The position numbers and the translations under genes are program-made. From positions 471,486 to 535,485 of the forward strand of contig JAGXRK010000045.1 in NCBI GenBank assembly GCA_018335755.1: a DNA stretch of 64,000 bases. The letters run 5' to 3'. Position 1 is the stretch's first letter. Every line of letters begins with the position of its first letter. The stretch comes from Ignavibacterium sp. GTDB lineage: Bacteria; Bacteroidota; Ignavibacteria; Ignavibacteriales; Ignavibacteriaceae. Positions 17,087 to 25,513 of the stretch are shown here, piece after piece. Under the pieces are notes generated by a model, which did no database searches, had not been told where the DNA came from, and saw nothing but the letters and a program-made list of their open reading frames with translations.

Positions 17087-17629
17087 TTAAGCCGCAACAA
17101 CCGTAATAGACGGATTAATATCTCTTCTTAGCAAACCTTCAATTGCCATCAAAGTTCCGCTTATTGCACTTGGACAGCTTCCGCAGGCACCCTGGTATCT
17201 TATCATTACAGTAAAACCATCAATGCCAAGCACCTGAAGTCCGCCGCCGTCGCCGGCAAGTGCTGGTCTAACTTTCTGGTCTAAAAGTTCATTTACTTTT
17301 TTGAGCAGTTCGTCGGATTCTTCCTCTGTTACTGTTACTTCCTTCTCTTCAGGGATAAGATCAGGATTAAACTCTTTCAGGAAATTAATGAACGGTCTTT
17401 GTATTTGTGCCCAATTTGCATCGGAGGATTTTTCAATAGTTACAAACTTATCCATGTAAAAAACAGAAACAACTCCGTCAATATCAAAAATACCTTTTGC
17501 AAACGGATCGCTCTGAGCAGATTCTTTGTCAGGATATTGTCTTGTTTCGCTATTCAATAACTTTTTATTAAGAATAAATTTTAATGCGTGTGGATTTGGG
17601 GTTAAATCAACATCTTCTACCATTAACAT
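17087..17629 (-). CDS. Nfu-type Fe-S cluster scaffold/carrier (Nfu_N + NifU C-terminal domain)
   Basis: A 180-residue protein with the two-domain Nfu layout. An N-terminal Nfu_N domain (TPNPHALKFILN, about residues 10-21, to about 90) is joined by an acidic Glu-rich linker (EEKEVTVTEEESDELL) to a C-terminal NifU-like domain (about 105-180). The cluster-binding CxxC is in YQGACGSCPSAISGTL. These proteins carry or assemble [4Fe-4S] clusters for delivery to apo-enzymes. That fits an organism with many Fe-S enzymes in this window (two KamA proteins, NifJ). It is a single gene with its own promoter candidate and terminator. Confidence 0.9.
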   Translation of the reverse strand: MLMVEDVDLTPNPHALKFILNKKLLNSETRQYPDKESAQSDPFAKGIFDIDGVVSVFYMDKFVTIEKSSDANWAQIQRPFINFLKEFNPDLIPEEKEVTVTEEESDELLKKVNELLDQKVRPALAGDGGGLQVLGIDGFTVMIRYQGACGSCPSAISGTLMAIEGLLRRDINPSITVVAA

Positions 17630-17657
17630 ACCGTACCTCTGTAATTTATTGTTAGTT

Positions 17658-17689
17658 CAAAAATAAACTTTGCAATTTTGCTCTGCAAG
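17658..17689 (-). promoter_or_regulatory. Bacteroidota-type promoter of the Nfu gene
   Basis: On the minus strand the -7 element TATTTTTG (17658-17665) fits TAnnTTTG. CTTG (17686-17689) lies 20 nt upstream. The predicted start is about 20-25 nt before the Nfu ATG. Confidence 0.5.
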
Positions 17690-17792
17690 TCAGTTTGAAG
17701 CCATAACATCCAAATTTCGTTAGAAATTCCACATTATTTATTTTTAATTTATCTAATATTACCATTATTATTTTTTAATGTTTTAGAATAGA

Positions 17793-17928
17793 GGGCTGAC
17801 TCAAAAGTAATGTTTTCTCGATAATTTTTCTGTCCCGATGCATCGGGACAGAAAAAAACTCGAAAACCGACCGCAATAAAAGGTTCTAGAGTAATGAGAT
17901 GTATCGAGAGAGCCTTTTGAGACAACCC
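17793..17928. mobile_element. MITE-like element, copy 1
   Basis: A 136 bp non-coding element with imperfect 15 bp terminal inverted repeats (GGGCTGACTCAAAAG and the complement of CTTTTGAGACAACCC). Inside are two nested hairpins. The first (gttttctcga...tcgaaaac) encloses a perfect TTTCTGTCCCGA/TCGGGACAGAAA palindrome, and the second is AAAGGTTCT...AGAGCCTTT-like. A second copy lies at 58155-58279. The ends resemble terminal repeats of Bacteroidota insertion sequences, so it may be mobilised by a transposase encoded elsewhere. No clear target-site duplication was seen. Confidence 0.75.
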
Positions 17929-17952
17929 CTGTATGTATAAATTAGAGGTTGG

Positions 17953-18034
17953 GGCTTTAGCCAAATTGATCTTAAATAGTTTGGCTAAAGCCAGATCATA
18001 AGAATAAACTATATACCCGACTTAAAAGTCGGGT
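17953..18034. repeat. Paired hairpins (REP/IS200-end-like) before ansA
   Basis: A perfect 13 bp inverted repeat GGCTTTAGCCAAA/TTTGGCTAAAGCC (17953-17965 with 17980-17992) is followed by a second perfect stem ACCCGACTT/AAGTCGGGT (18015-18023 with 18026-18034). The second stem ends 34 bp before the asparaginase ATG. The pair resembles the REP-type hairpins left by IS200/RAYT-like activity. It could also shape the ansA leader. Confidence 0.55.
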
Positions 18035-18068
18035 CAACTTAAAGTCTTATTGAAGGAAAACTTAATTA

Positions 18069-19043
18069 ATGAAACATATTTTAATAGTCTTTACAGGCGG
18101 AACATTTTCAATGAAAATTGATGATAAAACCGGCGGCGCTGTGCCTCATTTTTCCGGAAATGAATTGATGGAAATGATACCAGAGGCATTCCAGCTTGCG
18201 GAAATTGAAACGTTTGATTTCGGTAAATATCCGGGTCCGCACGTAACTCCCGAGCTAATGCTTCAGCTTTCAAAAAAGATAAGAGAATTTCTATCAACCG
18301 GAAAATATGGTGGGGTTATTGTAACTCACGGAACAGATACACTAGAAGAAACAGCTTATCTGCTCGATCTCACAATCAAAACAGAAAAACCGATTGTTGT
18401 TATTGGCTCTATGAAGAATAGTTCAGAACCTGATTGGGATGGTCCACGTAACCTGCTTGATGCAATTCATATTTGTCTTAATGATAATTCAAAAAATCTT
18501 GGTGTACTTGTCTGCTTAAACGGAGAAATAAACGCAGCGAGCGAAGTAACAAAAATTTATTCTGATTCTGTTGATACCTTTCAAAGCCTGGATTTTGGTT
18601 CACTCGGTTTTGTTCAAAATGGAAAAGTTATTTACAACAGGCTTCCGCGTAAACTTGAAATTCTTGAAACAGATAACATCAATACCAATGTTGATCTGAT
18701 TACAGTGTATGCCGGAATGGATGATAAGTTCTTCAAGTTTTCTGCAGACAGCGGAGTAGATGGAATTGTTGTTGAAGCTTTGGGCATCGGCAATGTTCCG
18801 CCTAAAGCTTTTTACGGAATAAAATATGCAGTAGAGAAAGGAATTCCAGTGGTTCTGGTTTCACGCTGCCCTGCCGGTGAAACAGATTACGTTTACAGTT
18901 ACGAAGGTGCCGGCGTACATTTACATAATCTCGGTGTTTTATTTTCAGATTTTCTAAACGGACAAAAGGCAAGAATAAAGCTGATGCTCGCACTTGGTAA
19001 AACTAAAGATATGGGTGAGTTAAGTAAATCATTTGAAAACTAA
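18069..19043 (+). CDS. ansA: L-asparaginase (type I-like)
   Basis: A 324-residue amidohydrolase that converts asparagine to aspartate and ammonia. The first nucleophile motif is FTGGTFSMK (Thr at about residue 12), and the second catalytic segment is THGTDTLEETAYLL (Thr-Asp at about 89-92). A late DGIVVEALGIGNVP segment belongs to the C-terminal domain. There is no signal peptide, so it is a cytoplasmic type I form. A gluteal Glu-rich C-terminus is absent and the length is normal. It lies after a MITE-like element and two hairpins and is convergent with the small gene at 19054. The assignment is firm at family level; glutaminase side activity cannot be excluded. Confidence 0.93.
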   Translation: MKHILIVFTGGTFSMKIDDKTGGAVPHFSGNELMEMIPEAFQLAEIETFDFGKYPGPHVTPELMLQLSKKIREFLSTGKYGGVIVTHGTDTLEETAYLLDLTIKTEKPIVVIGSMKNSSEPDWDGPRNLLDAIHICLNDNSKNLGVLVCLNGEINAASEVTKIYSDSVDTFQSLDFGSLGFVQNGKVIYNRLPRKLEILETDNINTNVDLITVYAGMDDKFFKFSADSGVDGIVVEALGIGNVPPKAFYGIKYAVEKGIPVVLVSRCPAGETDYVYSYEGAGVHLHNLGVLFSDFLNGQKARIKLMLALGKTKDMGELSKSFEN

Positions 19044-19053
19044 GCCGTAAGTA

Positions 19054-19323
19054 TTAAAGCAGCATCTTATCAATCCTCTTACGAAGTGCTGATAATTCTT
19101 TTTTCGTTGATTGACTTATGGGCAGCATCTCTTCTCCTGTAAGATTGGAATTAAGCAGATCATACATCCTTTGAACAAATACCGTAAACGTGTACCTATA
19201 GTGATCTCGCTTCCATTCGTCGTCTTTTTTCTTTTTTGCTATCAGATCAATATCCTTTTTAAGGATTTCAATAACATTATCAATTCTGGGTTTCAGGTAA
19301 TTTTGCATAAAATTCTTTTTCAT
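19054..19323 (-). CDS. Small helical hypothetical protein, 89 aa
   Basis: An 89-residue, strongly basic, mostly helical protein with no known motif. It has about 20 lysines, a hydrophobic pattern consistent with a helical bundle (IDNVIEILKKDIDLIAKKKK), and an RYTFTVFVQRMYDLLNS segment. There is no signal peptide or membrane span. It converges on ansA with 10 bp between stops. It is accepted as a gene because codon use and spacing fit and nothing else occupies the interval, but the function is unknown. Confidence 0.55.
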   Translation of the reverse strand: MKKNFMQNYLKPRIDNVIEILKKDIDLIAKKKKDDEWKRDHYRYTFTVFVQRMYDLLNSNLTGEEMLPISQSTKKELSALRKRIDKMLL

Positions 19324-19450
19324 TTTAATTGGTAATAGATTTCGTGGTGAAAAGCTCTAATAAGCATTAATTTATATATTGCTTTACCAGTATTGTGAAT
19401 TAATATCATATATTCTAACTTAATGCCAACAAAATGAATTTCTACTTAAA

Positions 19451-19981
19451 ATGAAAATTAATAAAATACTTTTAATACCATTTTTATTTTTGCTGATCAT
19501 TTCCTGTGACAGCGGTATAGAGCCCAAACCCGAACCGGATTTTGAACAAATATCCGGCTTCAAAGGCAGTGTAACCTTTAGCGGAGAATGGCCAGACAGC
19601 ATTAAGCGCACACACATTGTGATATTTAAGAACCCGCTTCTTCAGGCATCCGATTTTGTCGTTACTAATTTAAGATTCATCAGCAATGAAATTCCATTTG
19701 GCATTTTAACGTATAACTTCAGTTCGCTTGATTCTGCAGTTATCCCACCAGCTCCGGGACCCTTCGAACCGGGTGAATATGCGTATGTGGCTGTTGCTCA
19801 TCAGGCGACCGAAAATCTTTCCCTTGCAAGAAGGGACTGGTTTGTATCCGGAGTTTATTATTCCAATGGAAATACATCAACTCCCGGCATAATGTTAGTT
19901 CCTGAGGATAGAATGGTTGAAAACATTAATATAAATTGCGATTTCAATAACCCCCCGCCTCAGCCTCCGGGTGGAAATTAA
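19451..19981 (+). CDS. Predicted lipoprotein preceding a TonB-dependent receptor
   Basis: A 176-residue protein with a lipoprotein signal peptide: basic MKINK, hydrophobic core, lipobox LIISC with Cys at residue 19 for acylation. The mature part is beta-rich (FKGSVTFSGEWPDS, RTHIVIFKNP, GEYAYVAVAHQ), resembling carboxypeptidase-regulatory/transthyretin-like folds, and it ends in a Pro-rich NNPPPQPPGGN tail. It lies 33 bp upstream of the TonB receptor in the same direction, so it is probably exported as an accessory surface lipoprotein for the same substrate. No specific family is claimed. Confidence 0.75.
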   Translation: MKINKILLIPFLFLLIISCDSGIEPKPEPDFEQISGFKGSVTFSGEWPDSIKRTHIVIFKNPLLQASDFVVTNLRFISNEIPFGILTYNFSSLDSAVIPPAPGPFEPGEYAYVAVAHQATENLSLARRDWFVSGVYYSNGNTSTPGIMLVPEDRMVENININCDFNNPPPQPPGGN

Positions 19982-20014
19982 TTTTCTTCTACTAATTAAA
20001 GTACAGTATTTCAG

Positions 20015-22180
20015 ATGAAAAAAATATTAATTCTGATTTTTATATTATTTGCTGGACTGACTTACTCACAATCCTATCGTATTGCCGGAAAAGTAATTGA
20101 CCAGCAATCCAATCCTGTTCCTGGTGTTAACATTATTCTGCTTAATACTACATTAGGAACTGCGACGGATTTAAATGGTAATTATGAAATTAAAAATCTT
20201 TCCCCCGGCGTTTATGGAATTGAATTCTCTGCAATAGGATTTGAAAAGCAGAGGAGAAACAGAGTTATAATATCAAATAGTTCTGTAACTCTGAATATTA
20301 TCTTAAAACCTCAGGCAATAAAAACTGATGAAGTAATTGTTACAGCCGGCAAGTATGAACAGAAAAAATCTGATCTTCCGGTGAGTACAGAAATTTTGTA
20401 CGGCAGCGAACTGCTTGAAAGAAATTTCAGTAACCTTGAAGATGCAATGAGGTATGTGCCCGGTATAACAATGACTGAAGACCAGGTAAGCATACGCGGC
20501 TCAAGCGGTTATGGAAGAGGCGTTGGAGCAAGAGCTTTATTTACACTTGATGGAATTCCTTTTTATACCGGCGATACCGGCGAAATTGTCTGGGAGATGC
20601 TTCCTGTTACACAGCTTCATAGAATCGAGATTATAAAAGGTGCAGCCAGTTCACTTTATGGTTCGTCTGCCATTGGCGGGGTGATCAGCGGCTTGACCGG
20701 AGATATTTCCGAAACACCAAAAACTATTGTTAATGCTTTTTACGGATTTTATGATAAACCACAATTCGATGAATGGAATTGGTCAAACGGCACCCGACCC
20801 TTTAATGGTATTTCAGTTTCCCACTCGCAGAAAATCGAAGATTTCGGATTTAATCTTTCATTTCAAAGGTTAGAAGATCAGGGATACAAGAGAGATGATT
20901 TTTCAAAAAAGTACACAGGTTTCATAAAAGCTGCTTATCAGTTTACTCCGGCTTCATCACTAACTCTTATTGCAAATACATACAACAAAAGAGGCGGCAG
21001 CTTTCTTTACTGGAAAGATTCCAGAAATGCCTTAGTTACTTCTGATAATGTTGACGTAAATCGTATTAATACTAACAGATATTTGTTTGGATTGATCTTT
21101 AAAAATGTTCTGAATGATAACACAGCAATGAACATTAAAACAAGTTATTACAGAAATAACTTTAAGGATAATGGAAATCCTTCAAACGAATCAACTTCGC
21201 ACCTTTACCGTGGGGAAGTACAGTTTAATATTAGTCTATCAAATTCTATAATGCTTACTACCGGCGTGGAAGCAATTCCTTCAAACGTTAACTCCAGTTT
21301 ATTCGGTAACCCAACGGCATTCAGTACGGGCTTTTATGCAGTAACAGACTTTACCTTTGACTTCCCACTAATAACCAGTGTTGGTTTACGTTACGATTAT
21401 ACAAAGCTTGACTCGCTTGATGCATCAGGGGCAATCTCTCCTAAGCTCGGTTTAAATTATAAACTTTACAATAACTTAATATTCCGTTCATCTTTAGGAA
21501 CCGGATTCCGAGCACCATCTCTTGCAGAAGCATTTACATCAACATCAACAAGTGGAATAACTGTTAAACCGAATCCCGATATAAAACCGGAAAACAACGT
21601 TACGTTTGAGTTTGGTGTAAACTATTTGCCAGTTGAGTTTATTGAAATTGACCTGGCTGTTTTTAATAATGAGTATTATGATATGATTGAACCCGAAATA
21701 GATCCCACAGACGGACTTGCAGTATTTAATAATGTGGTAAGAGCCAGAATACAGGGATTTGAGTTCAACACTGTTCTTGATGTTATCCCTGGTAATCTTA
21801 AAGCAAATCTTGGTTATACCTACTTGTGGGCGAGAGATATTGAAAATAAAATAGCATTAAAATATCGTCCGCGGCATAGTTTTACAGGAGGAATAGATTT
21901 TGCAACCAGAGGTTTTGGAGTTGGTCTTTATTTCAGATATTCAAGCAAAGTGGAAGAAATTGATGATGACCTTATTAATCTTGGTATAGTCACTGACGGT
22001 GAACTGCGAGTTCCGGTTTATGTTACAGATGCAAAATTGAGCTACGAGCTGATATCTGTAGGAATTCCTGTGAATATTTATCTGAACATAAAAAATATTT
22101 TTAACTACAATTATGTTGAATTAATTGGTAATTTAAGACCAATTAGAAATTACTCGCTCGGGTTTAATTTGATCCTGTAA
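20015..22180 (+). CDS. TonB-dependent outer-membrane receptor
   Basis: A 721-residue outer-membrane transporter. A signal peptide (residues 1-18, ending TYSQS) precedes a CarboxypepD_reg-like domain (GKVIDQQSNPVPGVNIILLN, about 24-100). A plug domain follows (TDEVIVTAGKYEQKKSDLPV, then SIRGSSGYGRGVGARALFTL and IEIIKGAASSLYGSSAIGGV). The rest is the 22-strand barrel, ending in an aromatic-rich YSLGFNLIL terminus. The SLYGSxAIGGVI plug motif is that of siderophore/vitamin/peptide receptors, and the ligand is not predictable. It is co-oriented with the lipoprotein upstream and with a T9SS cargo gene downstream, giving a surface-protein operon. Confidence 0.92.
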   Translation: MKKILILIFILFAGLTYSQSYRIAGKVIDQQSNPVPGVNIILLNTTLGTATDLNGNYEIKNLSPGVYGIEFSAIGFEKQRRNRVIISNSSVTLNIILKPQAIKTDEVIVTAGKYEQKKSDLPVSTEILYGSELLERNFSNLEDAMRYVPGITMTEDQVSIRGSSGYGRGVGARALFTLDGIPFYTGDTGEIVWEMLPVTQLHRIEIIKGAASSLYGSSAIGGVISGLTGDISETPKTIVNAFYGFYDKPQFDEWNWSNGTRPFNGISVSHSQKIEDFGFNLSFQRLEDQGYKRDDFSKKYTGFIKAAYQFTPASSLTLIANTYNKRGGSFLYWKDSRNALVTSDNVDVNRINTNRYLFGLIFKNVLNDNTAMNIKTSYYRNNFKDNGNPSNESTSHLYRGEVQFNISLSNSIMLTTGVEAIPSNVNSSLFGNPTAFSTGFYAVTDFTFDFPLITSVGLRYDYTKLDSLDASGAISPKLGLNYKLYNNLIFRSSLGTGFRAPSLAEAFTSTSTSGITVKPNPDIKPENNVTFEFGVNYLPVEFIEIDLAVFNNEYYDMIEPEIDPTDGLAVFNNVVRARIQGFEFNTVLDVIPGNLKANLGYTYLWARDIENKIALKYRPRHSFTGGIDFATRGFGVGLYFRYSSKVEEIDDDLINLGIVTDGELRVPVYVTDAKLSYELISVGIPVNIYLNIKNIFNYNYVELIGNLRPIRNYSLGFNLIL

Positions 22181-22250
22181 AATTGTGCATAAACATTTTA
22201 TCAGTTGGTTTAATGATGAATTTTTTAATAAAAGTAAAAGAGGTATTACT

Positions 22251-23315
22251 ATGAAACTGATAGTAAATTTAATAAGTGTATTTATACTTACTTGCGAAGT
22301 ATATACACAGCAGGCAAGCGACTACTTCCCTTCTCAAACAGGGTTCTTATGGAATTATGCCGTTACCCCTCTCGATTCCTTAAACAATCCGGTTAACGAA
22401 CTAACTGTTTTCAGAAGAGATTCTTTTAATGTAGTCAGTAATTATCAGGGGCGTAATGCAAACATTATAACATCGAAAACCGGCCCTTTAGAAACCATTT
22501 ATAATCAGCCTTACACTGATTCATTATTTTACAGTACTTCGGGCTCTGATGGATATGAATATTTCAGCATCAGTAATATCGAACCTTTTCTTGTGGGACT
22601 CGACTCAATGGGTATCGATACTAATTTCAACTTTGTAGATTTCTTCAGTTCATTCCAGGACTGGTACTCGGTTTACAGGCTTGGCGCTAATGTTGGATCA
22701 AGATACACTTTACTTACTGTAGATACTCTGATTTCAACTTATCAATTACGATTCAGATACTCTGCAATAAGACAGGCAGATCAAACAATTCAAACTGTAC
22801 TAGGAAATTTTAATTGTAAAAAGTTTCTTGTTGAATGGACAATCTCTACATTCTTAGGACCATTTCCTATCGAGTTGATAAACCTTCCAGATACAGTATG
22901 GATAGCACCTGGCAATTGGATAGTTCAGGATGTTATACCATCGCAATACATTGATCTTTCTTTGTTAGGCATTGAGCCTTTTACAATATTTGGAAGAAAG
23001 ATCACACTGACTGACCAGATAACTAATGTTGAAGCGGATGAAAATATTCCGCATTCTTTTTTGTTGGATCAAAACTATCCAAATCCGTTTAACCCGACAA
23101 CCAAAATCAGTTGGCAGTCATCAGTCGGCAGTCATCAAGTCATAAAAGTATTTGATGTCCTTGGAAGGGAAGTTGCAACACTTGTTAATGAATATAAACC
23201 TGCCGGCAGTTATGAGATCGAGTTCAACGCTTCCGGATTATCCAGCGGAGTATATTTTTATAAGCTTATAGCTGATGGGTTTATTCAGACAAAGAAAATG
23301 ATTCTAATACGATAG
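22251..23315 (+). CDS. Secreted protein with type IX sorting domain
   Basis: A 354-residue secreted protein, taking ATG 22251 as the start because it begins a clean signal peptide (MKLIVNLISVFIL...) and has agagg upstream. The frame also opens at GTG 22185, which adds 22 residues with no such peptide. Residues about 23-265 have no recognised domain and are beta-rich. The last ~80 residues are a T9SS type A sorting domain: LLDQNYPNPFNP, FDVLGREVATLV, PAGSYEIEFNA, SGVYFYKL, KKMILIR. The cargo is exported through the type IX system and anchored or released at the surface. Within the sorting domain the segment SWQSSVGSHQ is nearly the same as that of the subtilisin at 36641. Confidence 0.85.
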   Translation: MKLIVNLISVFILTCEVYTQQASDYFPSQTGFLWNYAVTPLDSLNNPVNELTVFRRDSFNVVSNYQGRNANIITSKTGPLETIYNQPYTDSLFYSTSGSDGYEYFSISNIEPFLVGLDSMGIDTNFNFVDFFSSFQDWYSVYRLGANVGSRYTLLTVDTLISTYQLRFRYSAIRQADQTIQTVLGNFNCKKFLVEWTISTFLGPFPIELINLPDTVWIAPGNWIVQDVIPSQYIDLSLLGIEPFTIFGRKITLTDQITNVEADENIPHSFLLDQNYPNPFNPTTKISWQSSVGSHQVIKVFDVLGREVATLVNEYKPAGSYEIEFNASGLSSGVYFYKLIADGFIQTKKMILIR

Positions 23316-23324
23316 TTTGTTATT

Positions 23325-23366
23325 CAGGGATTTGATCAGATCATTAAATATCCGGTCAAATCCCTG
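23325..23366. terminator. Hairpin between converging genes
   Basis: A perfect 11 bp inverted repeat CAGGGATTTGA/TCAAATCCCTG (23325-23335 with 23356-23366) lies between the stops of two convergent genes. It is probably a bidirectional terminator, although no strong T run follows on either strand. Confidence 0.5.
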
Positions 23367-23377
23367 ATAATATTCAA

Positions 23378-23851
23378 TCAGCGTTTCTTTTGGGGAGTTC
23401 CTTTTTGTATTCCGCCTTTACGACTGTCAATATGTTTGCTTTTTACTTTCCCAATTCCACTTAGGGACTTACCTTTAAGCATATGGAATTCTCTTGAGCC
23501 CGGTTTTATACCTAGCTGTTTAGCAATTTCTCCCCAGCCCTTTTTGTTTTTATGAAGATCAATAATGCCTCGTACCGGCTTCCCGGCGATAGAAGACAGT
23601 GTATAAGCATAAAATATATCGCCCGGTTCTATTTTCTCTTTGTAATACAAATCATTGATTTCCCCGGCTTTAACGCCAAACTTTAACGCGACATCATTTT
23701 TGAAGAATTCAAATTCGGCCTTACCATATTTATTAACTTCGTCAAGGTGCATGTCAATATCGGCATCACCGGTTCTTGCGGATACCTTAACTTCCTGTGC
23801 AAATAATGGCAAGGTTATAAACATAACTAAAAGAAATATAAATGATTTCAT
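23378..23851 (-). CDS. Secreted hypothetical protein, 157 aa
   Basis: ATG 23851 is chosen over the upstream frame opening at 24040 because it has an aaggag site 7 nt before it and begins a signal peptide (MKSFIFLLVMFITLPLFAQ). The upstream extension would be a Ser/Lys-rich stretch overlapping the next gene. The mature part has an acidic helix (DADIDMHLDEVNKYGKAEFE), a central DLYYKEKIEPGDIFYAYTL and a basic Gly/Lys-rich tail (KGGIQKGTPQKKR). It fits a family of periplasmic proteins of unknown function in this phylum. Its function is not known. Confidence 0.7.
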   Translation of the reverse strand: MKSFIFLLVMFITLPLFAQEVKVSARTGDADIDMHLDEVNKYGKAEFEFFKNDVALKFGVKAGEINDLYYKEKIEPGDIFYAYTLSSIAGKPVRGIIDLHKNKKGWGEIAKQLGIKPGSREFHMLKGKSLSGIGKVKSKHIDSRKGGIQKGTPQKKR

Positions 23852-24009
23852 ATTTACTCCTTTCTTATTATGTACAAAACTAATAAAAGATTTAATAAGA
23901 TGTGGAAAGTGCGGGGTGTAGAGCGCTGAGGGAAGAGAGCTGAGCGTAAAGAGTTTTTTAAAAATGTTGAAAGAACTCTTGCTCTCAATCTTACTCTTAC
24001 TCTTGAACT

Positions 24010-24228
24010 TTACTTCGTGTAATACGGACAGTGTCTGCATCCGGTTTCACAGCAATAACCTCTTTTTAAAAGGAATTCTGCTGTAAGAACAGTGAATTCA
24101 GTTTCAGGATCTATGTATATATCTTGATTATTAATAATTGCCTCTTTATGTCGTTTCATTATTTCATCATAAAAAGGATAGCTTTTGCTTAGTTTTGCTA
24201 TATTAAATAATTTCTCTTTTGATTGCAT
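24010..24228 (-). CDS. DUF5522-type small cysteine-rich protein
   Basis: A 72-residue protein ending in a conserved Cys cluster, RGYCCETGCRHCPYY, preceded by a VLTAEFLLKRG helix. This C-terminal CCxxxCRHCPY arrangement is the hallmark of the DUF5522 family widespread in Bacteroidota; the family attribution is from memory. The four cysteines could bind Zn or an Fe-S cluster. No signal peptide is present, so it is cytoplasmic. Its stop lies within the frame extension of the following gene, but the two real reading frames do not overlap once that gene starts at 23851. Confidence 0.8.
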   Translation of the reverse strand: MQSKEKLFNIAKLSKSYPFYDEIMKRHKEAIINNQDIYIDPETEFTVLTAEFLLKRGYCCETGCRHCPYYTK

Positions 24229-24541
24229 CTCAGGTTCTCAGAATTTCCTCAATTATGGTAATTAACTTAATAAAAAGTAATGAATTTATTAACGCTGTTC
24301 TATGTGTTCATTAACATTTGCCTGATTATTTAAGTTTCAAAGCAGCATATAAATGGATTTTAATTACCGCACATCCATTATGATGCACGTTTATCATTTT
24401 GTTGCTGCTGCTGTGATGTTTACCAAAACGAATGAAAGATTTGCTGTATAATTTTACACCAGAAATTATAAGATAGTTTTATTGATTAAAAACATTGTTA
24501 TTGCAAAACAGAGTTGTAAACTAAATTTTTCAGGAGGAAAT
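24229..24541. other. Divergent intergenic region
   Basis: This is 313 bp between the divergent DUF5522-type gene and the outer-membrane protein gene at 24542. It holds the aggagg ribosome site for the latter at about 24533. No convincing TAnnTTTG element, hairpin or small gene was found. Confidence 0.4.
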
Positions 24542-25453
24542 ATGCAGAAGTTCAATTTAATACTATTGGCAGCTTTTATTTTTTTTCTAACAATACATGT
24601 CACAGCCCAGGAAGAAAATGAAGAGAAGGACAAAGACAAAGAAAAAAAATGGAGATGGGAATGGCAGTTTGATGATCTGGATTTCAGTTTAAGAAAATCT
24701 AAACCGACTATTTCACTCCAATACGGTCTTTCCAAAATGCAGCGTGAAGACTTAAGTACTTCAATTGCGGATCCTGCTTTATTTGAATTAAAGCTTGGAT
24801 ATATTAAAGACAAAAAAGCCTGGGGCAGAGATGATATTATAAAACATAATTTCAGGTATTTATTTCTTTCCAACATTTCAAATGATATTTCCGGTAAAGA
24901 AGGAACAGTTGATAATTTAGCAACAGATACCTGGAAATTCGGGTTCGGAAGATCATCAGGTTACGGATATAAGTTATCTGAATCTGCTGCTATTATACCT
25001 TATTACACTTACACATTAAACTGGTCAAGGGTGGATTTTACAAAACCGGATGTTTTAACTCTATTGCCAGACCCTGACGCTGATATCATCAATCTATATG
25101 ATGAATCTTTCCGTTTCGGAAGCAGCGGTGAAGGCGGATTAAGAATTCAGTTTATTGATAATATAGCTATTGAAGCCGGTTATGAAAGAGCAATTGTATT
25201 TCAAAGACACTTATTCTGGAAGTGGGCTGGCAGTGCAGTAATTGAAGGCGCAGCACAGGGACTGCTCGATACTTTTATAAATGAAATATTCAAGTCGTCA
25301 CCTGCAGCAGGTCCGATTGTAAACTTTGTTTTAAAGAACGCACTTGCTTACGGCATCTATGAATTAAGACAGGAAAAGATGAACTGGCCATTCAGCAGCG
25401 AAGCACCACTTGCATTTGACCAATTTAAGTTTGGTGTTACGTTTGTATTTTAA
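24542..25453 (+). CDS. Predicted outer-membrane or periplasmic protein, 303 aa
   Basis: ATG 24542 is preferred: a strong aggagg site lies 4 nt upstream and a signal peptide follows (MQKFNLILLAAFIFFLTIHVTAQ). The earlier TTG frame opening at 24482 gives no signal. The mature N-terminus is highly charged (EEKDKDKEKKWRWEW), then alternating hydrophobic strands suggest a beta barrel or beta-rich fold (TISLQYGLS, WKFGFGRSSGYGYKL, IIPYYTYTLNWSRVDF), ending in FGVTFVF with a terminal aromatic as in outer-membrane proteins. A Gly/Ala helix near residue 250 is unusual. No named family is recognised. Confidence 0.7.
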   Translation: MQKFNLILLAAFIFFLTIHVTAQEENEEKDKDKEKKWRWEWQFDDLDFSLRKSKPTISLQYGLSKMQREDLSTSIADPALFELKLGYIKDKKAWGRDDIIKHNFRYLFLSNISNDISGKEGTVDNLATDTWKFGFGRSSGYGYKLSESAAIIPYYTYTLNWSRVDFTKPDVLTLLPDPDADIINLYDESFRFGSSGEGGLRIQFIDNIAIEAGYERAIVFQRHLFWKWAGSAVIEGAAQGLLDTFINEIFKSSPAAGPIVNFVLKNALAYGIYELRQEKMNWPFSSEAPLAFDQFKFGVTFVF

Positions 25454-25461
25454 TATTGTGG

Positions 25462-25486
25462 GGCAGTCCGCCGTTGGCGGATTGCC
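25462..25486. terminator. GC-rich hairpin between converging genes
   Basis: GGCAGTCCGCC pairs with GGCGGATTGCC around a 3 nt loop, with one G-T pair. It lies 9 bp after the upstream stop and 28 bp before the converging stop. There is no T run, so it may instead be a small repeat. Confidence 0.45.
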
Positions 25487-25513
25487 GCTTATCCACGATT
25501 TAATTTATCAAAA

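Noticed and set aside
17749..17964. Minus-strand open frame across MITE copy 1
   Set aside because: It is created by the inverted repeats of the element and has no ribosome site or homology pattern. A similar frame at copy 2 reads a different sequence.
23852..24040. N-terminal extension of the secreted protein to 24040
   Set aside because: The extension lacks a signal peptide, overlaps the DUF5522-type gene, and hides a good signal peptide and ribosome site at 23851.
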